The position numbers and the translations under genes are program-made. The notes under the pieces were generated by a model, which saw only the letters and a list, made by a program, of their open reading frames with translations, was not told the DNA's origin and did no database searches. A DNA stretch of 64,000 nucleotides, taken from positions 115,800-179,799 of the forward strand of contig UCAG01000009.1 in the NCBI GenBank assembly GCA_900470285.1. Direction: 5' to 3'. Positions 7,919-17,022 of the stretch are shown here, piece by piece (positions within the stretch are counted from its first letter, which is position 1; each line of letters begins with the position of its first letter). This stretch comes from Hyphomicrobiales bacterium (GTDB lineage Bacteria; Pseudomonadota; Alphaproteobacteria; Rhizobiales; Rhizobiaceae).

Positions 7919-8749
7919 TTATTTAATCAGGCGGGCTTCACCGACATCAGCGGCACTCTCTGACAGGCCGTATTGTTTAAGAATTTCAATCATACGACCG
8001 GATTTATGCAGCTCTTTGACCACATCATCAGCGGCAGCAAGCAGATCCGGATTGTTCTTAGAAAGCGGCAGACCGGCCTGCGCCGGATAGACAGAGCTTT
8101 GTACACGCTCGTCTTTTTCTGAAACTTTAATCTGAACATCTTTCAGCGCACCGCCTTGCTGCGCGGCAGTACCCACGGCAACACCATCGATAGCAATTTC
8201 GATACGACTGGCTTCCAGATCCTGATAAAGCGCAACATAGTTGTTATAGAGGCTGAGTTTATCGCCGAGAATGGCTTTCAGCTCATTGACCCAGAGATAG
8301 CCCTGTACGGTTCCGACATTGCGGCCTTCAAGCTGGGCAACTGTGGTTACGCCTTCCTTGGAATAGAGACCCATCTGATCAAGATAGAGCGGAGCGGAAA
8401 GATTGACCACTTTCTGACGCTCATCGGTGCGGTAATAATTGCCGATAGCAATATCTGCACGACCGGAAACAACAAACGGAATGGCTGTTGCATATTCAAC
8501 CGGTGCAATTTTGATTTTCAGGCATTCTTTGGCAGCAATTTCCTTGACGATTTCACCATCCACCCCGCTGAGATCGCTCTCGCCTTTAGGAATGGAGAAG
8601 GGCGGGAAAGTCGGCGCTGCAATGGTCAGATAACCGGCTTCAACAGTGGTGATTTTATGCTGCGGCGTACAATCCTGTGCAAAAGCAGCACCTGCCAGAA
8701 AAGTGCTGCTAAGACCGGCAGCTAGTGTGAGTGCAAAAAACTTATTCAT
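7919..8749 (-). CDS. Amino-acid ABC transporter substrate-binding protein (family 3)
   Basis: 276 aa from the ATG at 8749, which is preceded by AAGGGGAAATC; longer in-frame starts would overlap the upstream permease without a better ribosome site. A classical signal peptide (MNKFFALTLAAG, then a hydrophobic core ending AGAAFA-Q) directs it to the periplasm. The body has the family 3 pattern: PPFSIPKGESDLSGVDGEIV, a basic GRADIAIGNYYRTDERQK segment, and NVGTVQGYLWV. It should deliver a polar amino acid or related compound to the two permeases encoded upstream. The ligand cannot be read from sequence; the linked catabolic operon suggests a modified amino acid or cyclic imide. Confidence 0.85.
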   Translation of the reverse strand: MNKFFALTLAAGLSSTFLAGAAFAQDCTPQHKITTVEAGYLTIAAPTFPPFSIPKGESDLSGVDGEIVKEIAAKECLKIKIAPVEYATAIPFVVSGRADIAIGNYYRTDERQKVVNLSAPLYLDQMGLYSKEGVTTVAQLEGRNVGTVQGYLWVNELKAILGDKLSLYNNYVALYQDLEASRIEIAIDGVAVGTAAQQGGALKDVQIKVSEKDERVQSSVYPAQAGLPLSKNNPDLLAAADDVVKELHKSGRMIEILKQYGLSESAADVGEARLIK

Positions 8750-8772
8750 GATTTCCCCTTTTTGTTGTTTAT

Positions 8773-9426
8773 TTAATGCTGCGCACGGGCTTCGATAACG
8801 TCGACAATCAGCGTCGCCGGAATGCAAATGAGCAGGTAGAGAAGACCAGCTAAGATAAGGGCTGGCAGATATTGGAATGTATTGGTTCCAATTTCATAGG
8901 CGCGGGCTGTCAGCTCCGGCAGGGCAATGGCAAAACATAATGAAGTGGTCTGGAAAATCAGGATCGCAAAGCCGAGCAGAGCCGGAATAGCGATACGCAG
9001 ACCTTGAGGCACAACGATAAAGCGCATCATATCCAGCGGTGTCAGACCGATTGCCTGCGCTGCCTCACGCTGTCCTGCGGGGACAGATTGCAGACCGGCA
9101 CGGATGATCTCACTGGTATAGGCACCGGTTGTCCAGCTCAGAGCCACAATACTGGCCGACCAGGAGGTTAGCGTGAGACCAGCAGAAGGCAGGCCGAAAT
9201 AGGCAAATTGCAGCAGAACCAGAGATGGTGCGCCACGCCCCACTTCAACCAGTGTCAGGGCTGTCCAGCGGGTTGGTTTTGCCTTGGCCATCACGCCAAG
9301 TGACAGAAAAAAGCCCAGCGGAATACCGATCAGCAGGCTCATGCCGGTGATAATCAGGCTGATACGCAGACCACTGAGCATTTGCGGCAGCCAGTTATGA
9401 AATTGTTCCGCCAAAACCGGGATCAT
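8773..9426 (-). CDS. Amino-acid ABC transporter permease (HisM/GlnP type)
   Basis: 217 aa with about five membrane segments and the EAA loop that contacts the ATPase (EIIRAGLQSVPAGQREAAQ, followed by AIGL). It belongs to the polar amino-acid permease family. Its start overlaps the end of the other permease by four bases. Two different permeases plus one ATPase and one binding protein make a complete importer, transcribed in the order ATPase, permease, permease, binding protein. Confidence 0.88.
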   Translation of the reverse strand: MIPVLAEQFHNWLPQMLSGLRISLIITGMSLLIGIPLGFFLSLGVMAKAKPTRWTALTLVEVGRGAPSLVLLQFAYFGLPSAGLTLTSWSASIVALSWTTGAYTSEIIRAGLQSVPAGQREAAQAIGLTPLDMMRFIVVPQGLRIAIPALLGFAILIFQTTSLCFAIALPELTARAYEIGTNTFQYLPALILAGLLYLLICIPATLIVDVIEARAQH

Positions 9427-10064
9427 CGGGACACCTTCTTTCGCATGCGTGCATCAATCTCGCGCGACATCCATGCAACCGGCAGGCTGAGGGCGATATA
9501 GAGCAGGGCGACAAAGCTGAAGACCTCAAGACCGCGATAGGTCGCCATAGAGGATTGGTTGGCATAGAAGGTCATTTCAGAAACGCCGATTGTCGAGGCA
9601 ATCGCGGAATCTTTCAAAAGACCGATGGCATAGGTTGCCATTGCCGGCAGGGCGACGCGGATGAGCTGCGGCATGATCACATCAATCCACATCCGCACGG
9701 GATGCATGCCAAGAGCGGCAGCACCCTCCCACTGGCCGCGATGAATGGAAAGCAGCGCACCGCGATAAATCTCTGCCATATAGGCCGAGGCAATCAGACC
9801 GAGACCCGCGGCGGCCGCAGGGAAGGGGGCAACACGGAAATAGCCGCTGCCAAGGCCGAAAAAGATCACAAACAGCCAGACAATCGGCGGAATGCTGCGT
9901 ACAAAGGTAATCAGCGCCATGGCTGAATAGCGCAGCCAGTTGTGACGGGAAATACGCGCCAGCATCAGCGGCACACCGAGAATAAGCCCGATCATCAGTG
10001 CTGCGGCCGTTAAAGCGATTGTCGCAGGCAAGCCTCTGATAATATTAAAGATAATGTCCTGCAT
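9423..10064 (-). CDS. Amino-acid ABC transporter permease (HisQ/GlnP type)
   Basis: 213 aa, five or so hydrophobic helices, with the conserved start of the family's transmembrane domain (ATIALTAAALMIGLILGVPL), RSIPPIVWLFVIFFGLG, and the EAA loop EIYRGALLSIHRGQWEGAAA. It shares one base with the ATPase stop and overlaps the next permease by four bases, so the four importer genes form a tightly coupled operon. Confidence 0.88.
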   Translation of the reverse strand: MQDIIFNIIRGLPATIALTAAALMIGLILGVPLMLARISRHNWLRYSAMALITFVRSIPPIVWLFVIFFGLGSGYFRVAPFPAAAAGLGLIASAYMAEIYRGALLSIHRGQWEGAAALGMHPVRMWIDVIMPQLIRVALPAMATYAIGLLKDSAIASTIGVSEMTFYANQSSMATYRGLEVFSFVALLYIALSLPVAWMSREIDARMRKKVSR

Positions 10065-10834
10065 CAGCGATCTCTCACAGCATGCAGAAACCGGCGTGCG
10101 CGTTCCGTCTGCGGATCGCGCATCACGTCTTTACTGATACCGGATTCAATGATGTTGCCGTCAGCCATGATCATCACATGGTCGGAAACGCTCTCGGCAA
10201 AATGCATTTCATGGGTAACGACAATCATTGTCATGCCGTCTTGCGCCAGCTCACGCATGACCGCGAGAACCTCTAATCCGAGTTCCGGATCAAGTGCCGA
10301 GGTCGGTTCATCAAATAGCATGATTTTCGGGTTGAGCGCCAATGCACGGGCAATGGCGATACGCTGCTGCTGGCCGCCGGAACAGCGATGCGGATATTCT
10401 GCGGCTTTGGAGTCCAGTCCCACGCGTTTGAGCAGCTCAATGGAGCGTTCATCAGCTTCCTGCTGTGAGCGGCCGAGCACGCGTTTTTGAGCGAGCGATA
10501 CGTTTTCCAGCACATTCATATGCGGAAACAGGTTGAAAGACTGAAAAACCATGCCTGCCGAGCGCCGCAGATCGAGAATTTGCTTTTGGGACGGATGTTT
10601 CTCAGCGACAAGCTCCATATCCCCCAGCGTGATACGGCCTTTATCGGGCACTTCCAGATAATTCAGACAGCGCAGCAATGTGCTTTTACCCGAGCCACTG
10701 GGGCCGATAATCGCCAATACGCCGCCCGGATTAACGCTTAAACTCACACGATTGAGTACTGTGAGAGCGCCGAAGCTCTTTTCCAGCGCTTCCACGCGCA
10801 CCAGTGGCTTAATGTTATTTTGTGTCTGCTGCAT
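10064..10834 (-). CDS. Amino-acid ABC transporter ATPase
   Basis: 256 aa from the ATG at 10834 (GGAAAAGGCA upstream); an earlier in-frame start would add an Arg/Pro-rich tail unlike the family. Walker A is GPSGSGKST (residues 44-52), the signature is CSGGQQQRIAIARAL, Walker B is IMLFDEPTSALDPE and the switch His lies in VVTHEMHFA. These mark a GlnQ/HisP-type ATPase. It is the first gene of the importer operon, about 160 bp downstream of the 40-bp element shared with the catabolic operon. Confidence 0.9.
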   Translation of the reverse strand: MQQTQNNIKPLVRVEALEKSFGALTVLNRVSLSVNPGGVLAIIGPSGSGKSTLLRCLNYLEVPDKGRITLGDMELVAEKHPSQKQILDLRRSAGMVFQSFNLFPHMNVLENVSLAQKRVLGRSQQEADERSIELLKRVGLDSKAAEYPHRCSGGQQQRIAIARALALNPKIMLFDEPTSALDPELGLEVLAVMRELAQDGMTMIVVTHEMHFAESVSDHVMIMADGNIIESGISKDVMRDPQTERARRFLHAVRDR

Positions 10835-10989
10835 TGCCTTTTCCGTCACCGCCGCCGGACAAAATCTGAGCGGCGCTGAAATATGTTTCCCCGCAGGACG
10901 GCGGCGTGCTGGCAAAGCTGTTTATTTATTTTGCAATTGTTTACACCGTCCCGTGCTGAGAGCAGTGTGCCGTGTCGGGAGCGCGTACC

Positions 10990-11029
10990 AAATCAAGAAA
11001 AGTGGCTAAACGACAAGATTTTCTTGATG
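10990..11029. promoter_or_regulatory. Shared 40-bp operator-like element, copy A (importer operon)
   Basis: Located upstream of the minus-strand importer operon in a 302-bp gap. It contains the inverted repeat TCAAGAAAA / TTTTCTTGA with CGACAAG between. Compared with copy B (20855-20894), which precedes the catabolic operon, the two 40-mers align without gaps: the first 12 bases (AAATCAAGAAAA) are identical, as are CGACAAG and most of the rest. The likely binder is the LysR protein encoded next to copy A. No other feature is seen in 10835-11136. Confidence 0.65.
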
Positions 11030-11136
11030 ATATATTCAGGTGAAAATTCTGCTCAAAACGGACGTGTTTCAACACGCAGCCGCTTGCGAAAAGAACAAGC
11101 GGACAGGTGCAGACGCAAGATAACTTGAGGATTTAT

Positions 11137-12090
11137 TTATATATCGTATGGCATGTCGCTGATGGTCATTTCACGGCGCAGCATGGCTGGCCAGTCTTCG
11201 GCTCTGATCCAGTCGCAAAAAGCGGCAATGGTTTTTACCCGCCGGTAGCCGCGCGGTACAACCAGATAAAAGCCCGGAATATCTTCTTCTTTCATGGTGC
11301 TAAGAGCATCAATGCCGAGCGGTGCAATCAACCGCCCCTGACGCAGATCATCCATCGCATCAATAGCGGAAACCAGCCCCATACCCATCCCTGCCAGAGT
11401 GGCGCGGCGCATGGTGGCGGCATCCTGAAACTGCACATCGCCTTTAGCTTCAATATCTTGCAGATCAAGGTGCCGCAGAACTTTTTGCCATAGATTGGTG
11501 GCCAGAACAGGATGCAGCAAAGTCATGCTCAGCAAATCTTCCGGCTTGCGTACCCGATGTGCGAGCGCCGGTGCACAGCAGATAATTTTGGGGTCGCGCA
11601 CCAGCAATGTCTGGTCAAACTCCGCCCATTCGCCAAAGCCCCATTGAACTGAGACATCAATATCATCGGGGCCAAAATCGGGGATTTCCACCATAGTGGT
11701 CAGCTGCAAGACCACACCGGGCATTGTCGTGCGGAATTGCTCCAGACGATCCATCAGATAGCGGGTGGCGAAATAGGGACTGGCATTGACATTAATACGG
11801 TTGCGATGACCGACCTTGGTAACGCGGCGCACGCCCTCGGCAAATTCGTCAAAACCGGCTTGCACAAAATGTGCGAGCAGAATGGCCTGTTCTGTCGGGT
11901 CAACCATGCGGCCTTTGCGGTCAAACAGCATAATCCCCAGCGTATCTTCCAGCAATTTGATCTGCTGGCTGACCGCCTGCGGGCTGACAAATAATTCATC
12001 AGCCGCCTTGCGGAAGCTGCGATAGCGCATCACCGCATGAAAGACGCGTAAAGCATTGAGCGGGGGAAGGCGCGGCACCCTGTCATTCAT
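11137..12090 (-). CDS. LysR-family regulator (GcvA-like), probable regulator of the catabolic regulon
   Basis: 317 aa. The N-terminal winged helix-turn-helix is clear (ALRVFHAVMRYRSFRKAADE, then LFVSPQAVSQQIKLLEDTLG, then LFDRKGR). The rest is a LysR effector-binding domain of the GcvA subgroup, including NVNASPYFATRYLMDRL. It lies between the importer operon and the six-gene catabolic operon, on the same strand as both, 80 bp after the last catabolic gene. The short palindrome ATGGTC-TGT-GACCAT covers its own start codon (12089-12103). It is the obvious candidate to bind the two 40-bp elements. Confidence 0.85.
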   Translation of the reverse strand: MNDRVPRLPPLNALRVFHAVMRYRSFRKAADELFVSPQAVSQQIKLLEDTLGIMLFDRKGRMVDPTEQAILLAHFVQAGFDEFAEGVRRVTKVGHRNRINVNASPYFATRYLMDRLEQFRTTMPGVVLQLTTMVEIPDFGPDDIDVSVQWGFGEWAEFDQTLLVRDPKIICCAPALAHRVRKPEDLLSMTLLHPVLATNLWQKVLRHLDLQDIEAKGDVQFQDAATMRRATLAGMGMGLVSAIDAMDDLRQGRLIAPLGIDALSTMKEEDIPGFYLVVPRGYRRVKTIAAFCDWIRAEDWPAMLRREMTISDMPYDI

Positions 12091-12170
12091 GGTCTGTGAC
12101 CATGTTTATAACGACCTGATTGATGTGCATTGCCTGCCTCCGCTCGCCCTTATGCTTGCTAGGGTCTATA

Positions 12171-13376
12171 TCATATCACAGCCTTTTCAAGGAAAGGCTT
12201 ATTGGCAATCACGCGTTCATAGCCGACTTCGGAGAGGTCGAGAGTACGGAACGCATTATAGGTGATCAGCTCGGATACAGCGCGCCCTGTTGCGGGGCCT
12301 TGCTGCAAGCCGTGACCGGAGAAGCCATTGGCATAGATGAAATTTTCCACCTCAGGATGACGACCGACAATCAGATTATGATCCAGCACGTTGAAGTCAT
12401 AATGCCCCGCCCATTGGTTCACCACTTTGATCGCCTCGAACGCCGGTGAGCGTTCTGCAAGAGCCGGCCAGATGATCTCTTCAAATTCTTCATAACGCGG
12501 GGTGAAATCATCCCAATCAACTGCAGGATCTTCTACCGGCGGACAACCGGTCAGGAAGAAACGGCCTTCAGGACGGCAGAAAACGCCGCTCGGATCAATC
12601 ATAAGCGGCAGGCGGCCGCCATTGACTGTAGCGCTGCCTTCCGGTGTTTGTGCGCAGTCATAGACAAATAATGTGCGTTTGCGTGGTTCAACCGGCACAT
12701 CCAGCCCTGCCATGCGTGCGGTCAAAGCCGCACTGACACCGGATGCATTGACGATGGTGCCCGCTGAGATCGTCTGGCCGGATTTCAGCTCCACACCGGT
12801 GATATGATTGCCATCGCGGTGAATGGCGATCACCTCATCAGTTATATAATCGGCACCGAGTTCACGGGCTTTGTTTTTAAAGCCATACATCAGGCCGGTA
12901 TTGTTGAACCAGCCTTCACCGGAGCGGCCATAGGAGGCCAGCAGAATATCGTCGGTATTGAGGTGCGGGAATGCGCGGCTCAGTTCCTCACGATCCCACA
13001 GCACCACATCGGCACCGCAGGCGATCTGCACTTCGTGATTTTCGCGTAAAGTCTGTACTTGATCCGGCGTATTGGCGAGAAACAGATAGCCGCCTTCGTG
13101 GAACTGCAGATCTGGTTTGTCACCGGCAACCTGCATCACCTCCGCAAAATTGCGGATAAATTCCGTGCCGAAACGGCTGATTTCCACATTAATCGGATTG
13201 GAAAACTGGTTGCGGATCGAAGAAGATGACAGTGAGGTAGCCGCGCGCACATAGGTCGGATCGCGCTCCACAACGAGGATTGAACCGTCAAAATCAGGGT
13301 TCTGTGACAGGAAATAAGCGACCGAAGAGCCGATCACTGCGCCGCCGATAATCACAACATCATAATGCTGTTTCAT
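12171..13376 (-). CDS. FAD-dependent amine/D-amino-acid oxidase-family oxidoreductase
   Basis: 401 aa of the DAO superfamily. The N-terminal Rossmann motif for FAD is VVIIGGAVIGSSVAYFL, with an acidic ribose-binding Glu in LVVERD. The C-terminal FAD-contact region is HNLIVGRHPEVENFIYANGF, followed by SGHGLQQGPATGRAVSEL, as in sarcosine, dimethylglycine and D-amino-acid oxidases. It should oxidise a C-N bond of an amino acid or N-substituted glycine. It is the last gene of the six-gene operon, overlapping the preceding epimerase-like gene by four bases. Substrate unknown. Confidence 0.8.
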   Translation of the reverse strand: MKQHYDVVIIGGAVIGSSVAYFLSQNPDFDGSILVVERDPTYVRAATSLSSSSIRNQFSNPINVEISRFGTEFIRNFAEVMQVAGDKPDLQFHEGGYLFLANTPDQVQTLRENHEVQIACGADVVLWDREELSRAFPHLNTDDILLASYGRSGEGWFNNTGLMYGFKNKARELGADYITDEVIAIHRDGNHITGVELKSGQTISAGTIVNASGVSAALTARMAGLDVPVEPRKRTLFVYDCAQTPEGSATVNGGRLPLMIDPSGVFCRPEGRFFLTGCPPVEDPAVDWDDFTPRYEEFEEIIWPALAERSPAFEAIKVVNQWAGHYDFNVLDHNLIVGRHPEVENFIYANGFSGHGLQQGPATGRAVSELITYNAFRTLDLSEVGYERVIANKPFLEKAVI

Positions 13377-14185
13377 GATTTTGCCTCATCATCAGGATGG
13401 CCGATATCGACGAACCAGCCACCGAGATAGCGGGTGGAAGGCGCATAAGGATCAGAGCGTTTGGTGCGGCTTTCGACAGCGGCACGATAGCTTTCCGTAT
13501 TATCCTGCGGCTGATAGCCGAGATGACCCGCCTTGCTGTTATCAACAGGCGACACACGATTATCAGACATTCCGAAACTGACGGTAAAGCCGACACGCGG
13601 TGCGGTGAGAGCGGCGGAAACGAGACGCACGCAATCGTCAAAAGACAACCACGACCACAACATGCGGCGGTCTGCCGGTTCAGGGAAGGATGAGAAAATG
13701 CGCAATGCGACTGTCTCAATGCCGAATTTATCCCAATAGAGCCGTCCGAGATCTTCGACAAAGCATTTGGACAGACCATAGAAACTGTCAGGCCGATGCG
13801 GGGCATCCGCATCAATATGGGTTTCCAGCTCGTGATAGCCGATGGCATGGACGGAAGAGGCATAGATCACGCGCTTCACGCCATTTTTGCGGGCGGCTTC
13901 ATAAATATTATAGCTGCCCTGAATATTGGAGCGCAGAATTCGTTCCCAAGACACTTCCAGCGGCTCACCGCCAAAATGCAGGATCACATCCACACCTTCC
14001 GCCAGTTTCATGATCGCATCGGCATCATCAAGATCGCAGATGACTGCTTCTTCATTCGGTTGCAGATCATTGATCGCAACGCGGTCTGTGAGGCGCAATT
14101 TGCGCGCCAGTGGTGCCAGTCCGCGGCGCAGTTCGGTGCCGAGCCTTCCGGCGGCACCGGTGATAAGAATTGTATCAAAATCCAT
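13373..14185 (-). CDS. NAD(P)-dependent epimerase/dehydrogenase, uronate dehydrogenase-like
   Basis: 270 aa extended short-chain dehydrogenase. The cofactor motif is ITGAAGRLG at the N-terminus, with VILHFGGEP and the SDR triad visible as YASSVHAIG and YGLSKCFVEDLG (catalytic Y-x3-K). The pattern resembles uronate dehydrogenases, which oxidise sugar acids at C1, but the amino-acid-type neighbours make a uronate substrate uncertain. It ends inside the start of the oxidase gene (4-bp overlap) and begins 3 bp after the aminotransferase stop. Confidence 0.75.
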   Translation of the reverse strand: MDFDTILITGAAGRLGTELRRGLAPLARKLRLTDRVAINDLQPNEEAVICDLDDADAIMKLAEGVDVILHFGGEPLEVSWERILRSNIQGSYNIYEAARKNGVKRVIYASSVHAIGYHELETHIDADAPHRPDSFYGLSKCFVEDLGRLYWDKFGIETVALRIFSSFPEPADRRMLWSWLSFDDCVRLVSAALTAPRVGFTVSFGMSDNRVSPVDNSKAGHLGYQPQDNTESYRAAVESRTKRSDPYAPSTRYLGGWFVDIGHPDDEAKS

Positions 14186-14188
14186 GAT

Positions 14189-15406
14189 TTATGCCTTTGA
14201 TGCCGGTTTCAGACGTACAACAGCACCGGCAATGCGTCTGATAGCTTCACCCAGAACCTCATCAGATGTTGCTGTCGAGATGCGGAAATAAGGCGACATC
14301 CCGTAAGCAGCACCTGGTACAGCTGCGACATGACCTTCATTGAGCAGGTAGTTTGCAACTGCCGTATCATCACTCAGCACAGAACCGTCCGGACATTGCT
14401 TGCCGATCAAACCGGCACAGTTGATAAAGGCATAGAACGCGCCTTCCGGTACACGCAGGCTGAGGCCTTCAATCGCATTAATGCCTTCGACCACCAGATC
14501 ACGGCGGTTTTGAAATGCATCACGGAAGGTGCGGATATGCTCCTGCGAGCCTTCAAGCGCGGCTGCACCGGCGGCCTGCGTAATCGAGCAGACAGATGTA
14601 ATCGACTGGCTCTGCACGGTGGCCATGGCTTTAATAAGCGGCAGGGGGCCGGCTGCATAGCCAACACGCCAACCGGTCATCGCATAGGCTTTTGACATGC
14701 CGTTGACGATCAGGCTACGGTCTTTAAGCTGCGGGCAGGCTTTGGCAAAAGAGATAAATTTCAGCCCGTCAAAGATGATGTGCTCATAAATCTCGTCGGA
14801 CAGAACCAGCACATGCGGGTGGCGTTCCAGCACCGCGCCGAGCGCTTTGAGGCTGGCTTCATCATAAACTGCACCGGACGGATTGCCGGGGGAGTTGAGG
14901 AATAGCCATTTGGTTTTCGGCGTGATTGCCTGTTCCAGAATATCCGGTGTTAGGCGAAACCTGTCTTCCTCGCGGCACTGGGCAATCACCGGTTTGCCGC
15001 CGAGCAATTTCGCCATTTCCGGATAGGATACAAAATACGGCGTCGGTAGAATAACTTCGTCGCCGCCTTCCAGTGTTGCCATCAGTGCATTGAAAATGAT
15101 CTGCTTGGCACCGTTGGAAACGATGATCTCATCAGTGGTATAATCCAGCCCGTTCTCGCGGGAAAATTTGGCGACGATCGCCTTGCGCAATGCCAATGTG
15201 CCGAGCGCTGCCGTATAGAGCGTGTCACCGGCTTTGGCTGCCTGATAGGCAGCTTCGGTAATATGCGCCGGTGTCGGGAAATCCGGTTCGCCAAGCCCCA
15301 GATCAATCACATCAATGCCTTTGGCACTCAGTGCTTTGGCGGCTTGTGAAACGGCCATGGAGGCAGACGGTTTAACCGCTGCCAGCCGTGAAGAAATATA
15401 GGTCAT
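14189..15406 (-). CDS. Class I/II pyridoxal-phosphate aminotransferase (AspC-like)
   Basis: 405 aa, the usual size for the Ib aspartate aminotransferase subgroup. Visible motifs are IDLGLGEPDFPTPAHI, NGAKQIIFNAL, NSPGNPSGAVYD, VLSDEIYEHIIFDG and the PLP lysine in NGMSKAYAMTGWRVGYAAG, with the carboxylate-binding Arg region YFRISTATSDE. It would transfer an amino group between an amino acid and a 2-oxo acid. Its start overlaps the hyuB stop by four bases. Within the operon it may supply or consume the 2-oxo acid used by the TPP enzyme; that is inference. Confidence 0.85.
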   Translation of the reverse strand: MTYISSRLAAVKPSASMAVSQAAKALSAKGIDVIDLGLGEPDFPTPAHITEAAYQAAKAGDTLYTAALGTLALRKAIVAKFSRENGLDYTTDEIIVSNGAKQIIFNALMATLEGGDEVILPTPYFVSYPEMAKLLGGKPVIAQCREEDRFRLTPDILEQAITPKTKWLFLNSPGNPSGAVYDEASLKALGAVLERHPHVLVLSDEIYEHIIFDGLKFISFAKACPQLKDRSLIVNGMSKAYAMTGWRVGYAAGPLPLIKAMATVQSQSITSVCSITQAAGAAALEGSQEHIRTFRDAFQNRRDLVVEGINAIEGLSLRVPEGAFYAFINCAGLIGKQCPDGSVLSDDTAVANYLLNEGHVAAVPGAAYGMSPYFRISTATSDEVLGEAIRRIAGAVVRLKPASKA

Positions 15407-17022
15407 TGTCTCTCCTCCGTGACATAACCCTGAATTTTATCCTGCTCGCGTGCCTTTGCGCAGCGCTGTGCAGGATCGCCATAGCCGCCGCCGCCCGGCA
15501 GGTTAAGCACCAGTCTTTTACCTGCAGGCACATGCTGCCAGCCTTTAGAGCGCATTGCGGTGCCGTCATCGAGTGTTACAGTGCCTGCAGTCCCGTTTTG
15601 CCCGCCATTACGGCCGCGTGGCGCTTGTGTAACACGGTCAAACATCGCGGAAAAATCAAATTCATGATTATCCGCCGCACCGATTTCGATGACTTGTCCG
15701 AGACCGCCGCGGAACTCACCGTCACCGCCGGAATCCGGTCGCAATTCCTTGCGCCAGATGATCACAGGGCCGGTATGCTCAGTGGCTTCAATCGGCATTG
15801 TGTGCACACCGGACGGGAAGGCCGTTGCCGACAAGCCGTCAAGGGCAGGGCGTGCGCCCATACCGCCGGAGTTGAACATCAGTACTTCGGCATTTTGTCC
15901 GCTTTGTTCCGCCACAGGACGCACGGAAATATGAATATTCCACAATGCACCGGCACCTTCAGCCATAATCTGACCCGGCAAAGCCTTGGCCAGTGCTCCG
16001 AATACCAGATCCGGCACCATGTGACCGATCACATGCCGCAGACTAACCGGCGCAGGGCGTTGCGCATTGAGAATATTGGTTTCGGATGACACGGTGAAGA
16101 AGGCCAGCGAGGCAGCATTATTCGGAATTTCCGGTGCCAGCACGCATTTCAACGCATAGGATGCATAGGCCTTGGTATAGATGACCGGAACATTGATGCC
16201 CCAGCGGCTCATCGGGTCGCTGCCGGTGAAATCCACATTCACCAGACCGTCCTTCATATCCACCACGGCTGCAAGACGGATCGGCTCATCATAGCCGTCT
16301 GTCATCAGCTCATTTGACCACGAGCCTTCAGGGAACTGCGCAAGACGCTCGCGCATGGCATTGGTGGTGCGCGAGAAGATAAATTCCGACAGCTTATCAA
16401 GCGATGTCAGGCCGATCTCGCGCATCATATCGACAAGACGGCGATGACCGACTTCGTTACAGGCGGAGAGGGAGTAGAAATCGCCGATCACCTGATTAGG
16501 CTCGCGCACATTGGCACGCAGAATACGGATCAGGTCTTTATTGACCGCGCCGCGTTCGGCAAATTTCATGATCGGAATCTGAATACCTTCTTCATAGACG
16601 GATTTACCATCTGCGCCGAAACCACGACCGCCGACATCGACTACATGGGCGGTACAGGCGAAGAACGCGACCAGCTCACCATTGAGAAAGGACGGTGAAA
16701 CCATCGTGATATCGTGGAGATGGCCGGTACCTTTCCATGGATCATTGGTGACATAGGTGTCACCCTCAAACATTTCATCGCGGGGAATTTCATTGATAAA
16801 TTCCAGCACCGCTTCGGCCATAGTGTTCACATGACCCGGTGTGCCGGTGACTGCCTGTGCCAGCATCTGCCCTTGCGGATCAAACACACCGGCAGAAAGA
16901 TCGCCCGCTTCACGCACAGAGGTGGAAAAAGCCGTGCGCAGCAAGGTCAGCGCCTGTTCTTCCACCACGGAAATCAGGCGGTTCCACATGACCTGCATGC
17001 GGATTTCATCCAGTTCACTCAT
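15403..17022 (-). CDS. hyuB: Hydantoinase B/oxoprolinase family protein
   Basis: 539 aa, matching HyuB. Family motifs are LLRTAFSTSVREAGDLSAGV, QAVTGTPGHVNTMAEAVLEF, DTYVTNDPWKGTGHLHD, HVVDVGGRGFG and, near the C-terminus, RGGLGQVIEIGA and NLPGGGGYGDP. HyuB pairs with HyuA to hydrolyse a cyclic imide or lactam (hydantoin, 5-oxoproline or N-methylhydantoin) with ATP. The stop of hyuA overlaps its start, as is normal for the pair. Relatives also include acetone and acetophenone carboxylase subunits, so ring opening is likely but not certain. Confidence 0.88.
   Translation of the reverse strand: MSELDEIRMQVMWNRLISVVEEQALTLLRTAFSTSVREAGDLSAGVFDPQGQMLAQAVTGTPGHVNTMAEAVLEFINEIPRDEMFEGDTYVTNDPWKGTGHLHDITMVSPSFLNGELVAFFACTAHVVDVGGRGFGADGKSVYEEGIQIPIMKFAERGAVNKDLIRILRANVREPNQVIGDFYSLSACNEVGHRRLVDMMREIGLTSLDKLSEFIFSRTTNAMRERLAQFPEGSWSNELMTDGYDEPIRLAAVVDMKDGLVNVDFTGSDPMSRWGINVPVIYTKAYASYALKCVLAPEIPNNAASLAFFTVSSETNILNAQRPAPVSLRHVIGHMVPDLVFGALAKALPGQIMAEGAGALWNIHISVRPVAEQSGQNAEVLMFNSGGMGARPALDGLSATAFPSGVHTMPIEATEHTGPVIIWRKELRPDSGGDGEFRGGLGQVIEIGAADNHEFDFSAMFDRVTQAPRGRNGGQNGTAGTVTLDDGTAMRSKGWQHVPAGKRLVLNLPGGGGYGDPAQRCAKAREQDKIQGYVTEERQ

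Noticed and set aside
8156..8725. Long plus-strand frame opposite the substrate-binding protein gene
   Set aside because: It is a shadow of the minus-strand gene, which has a signal peptide, ribosome site and family motifs.
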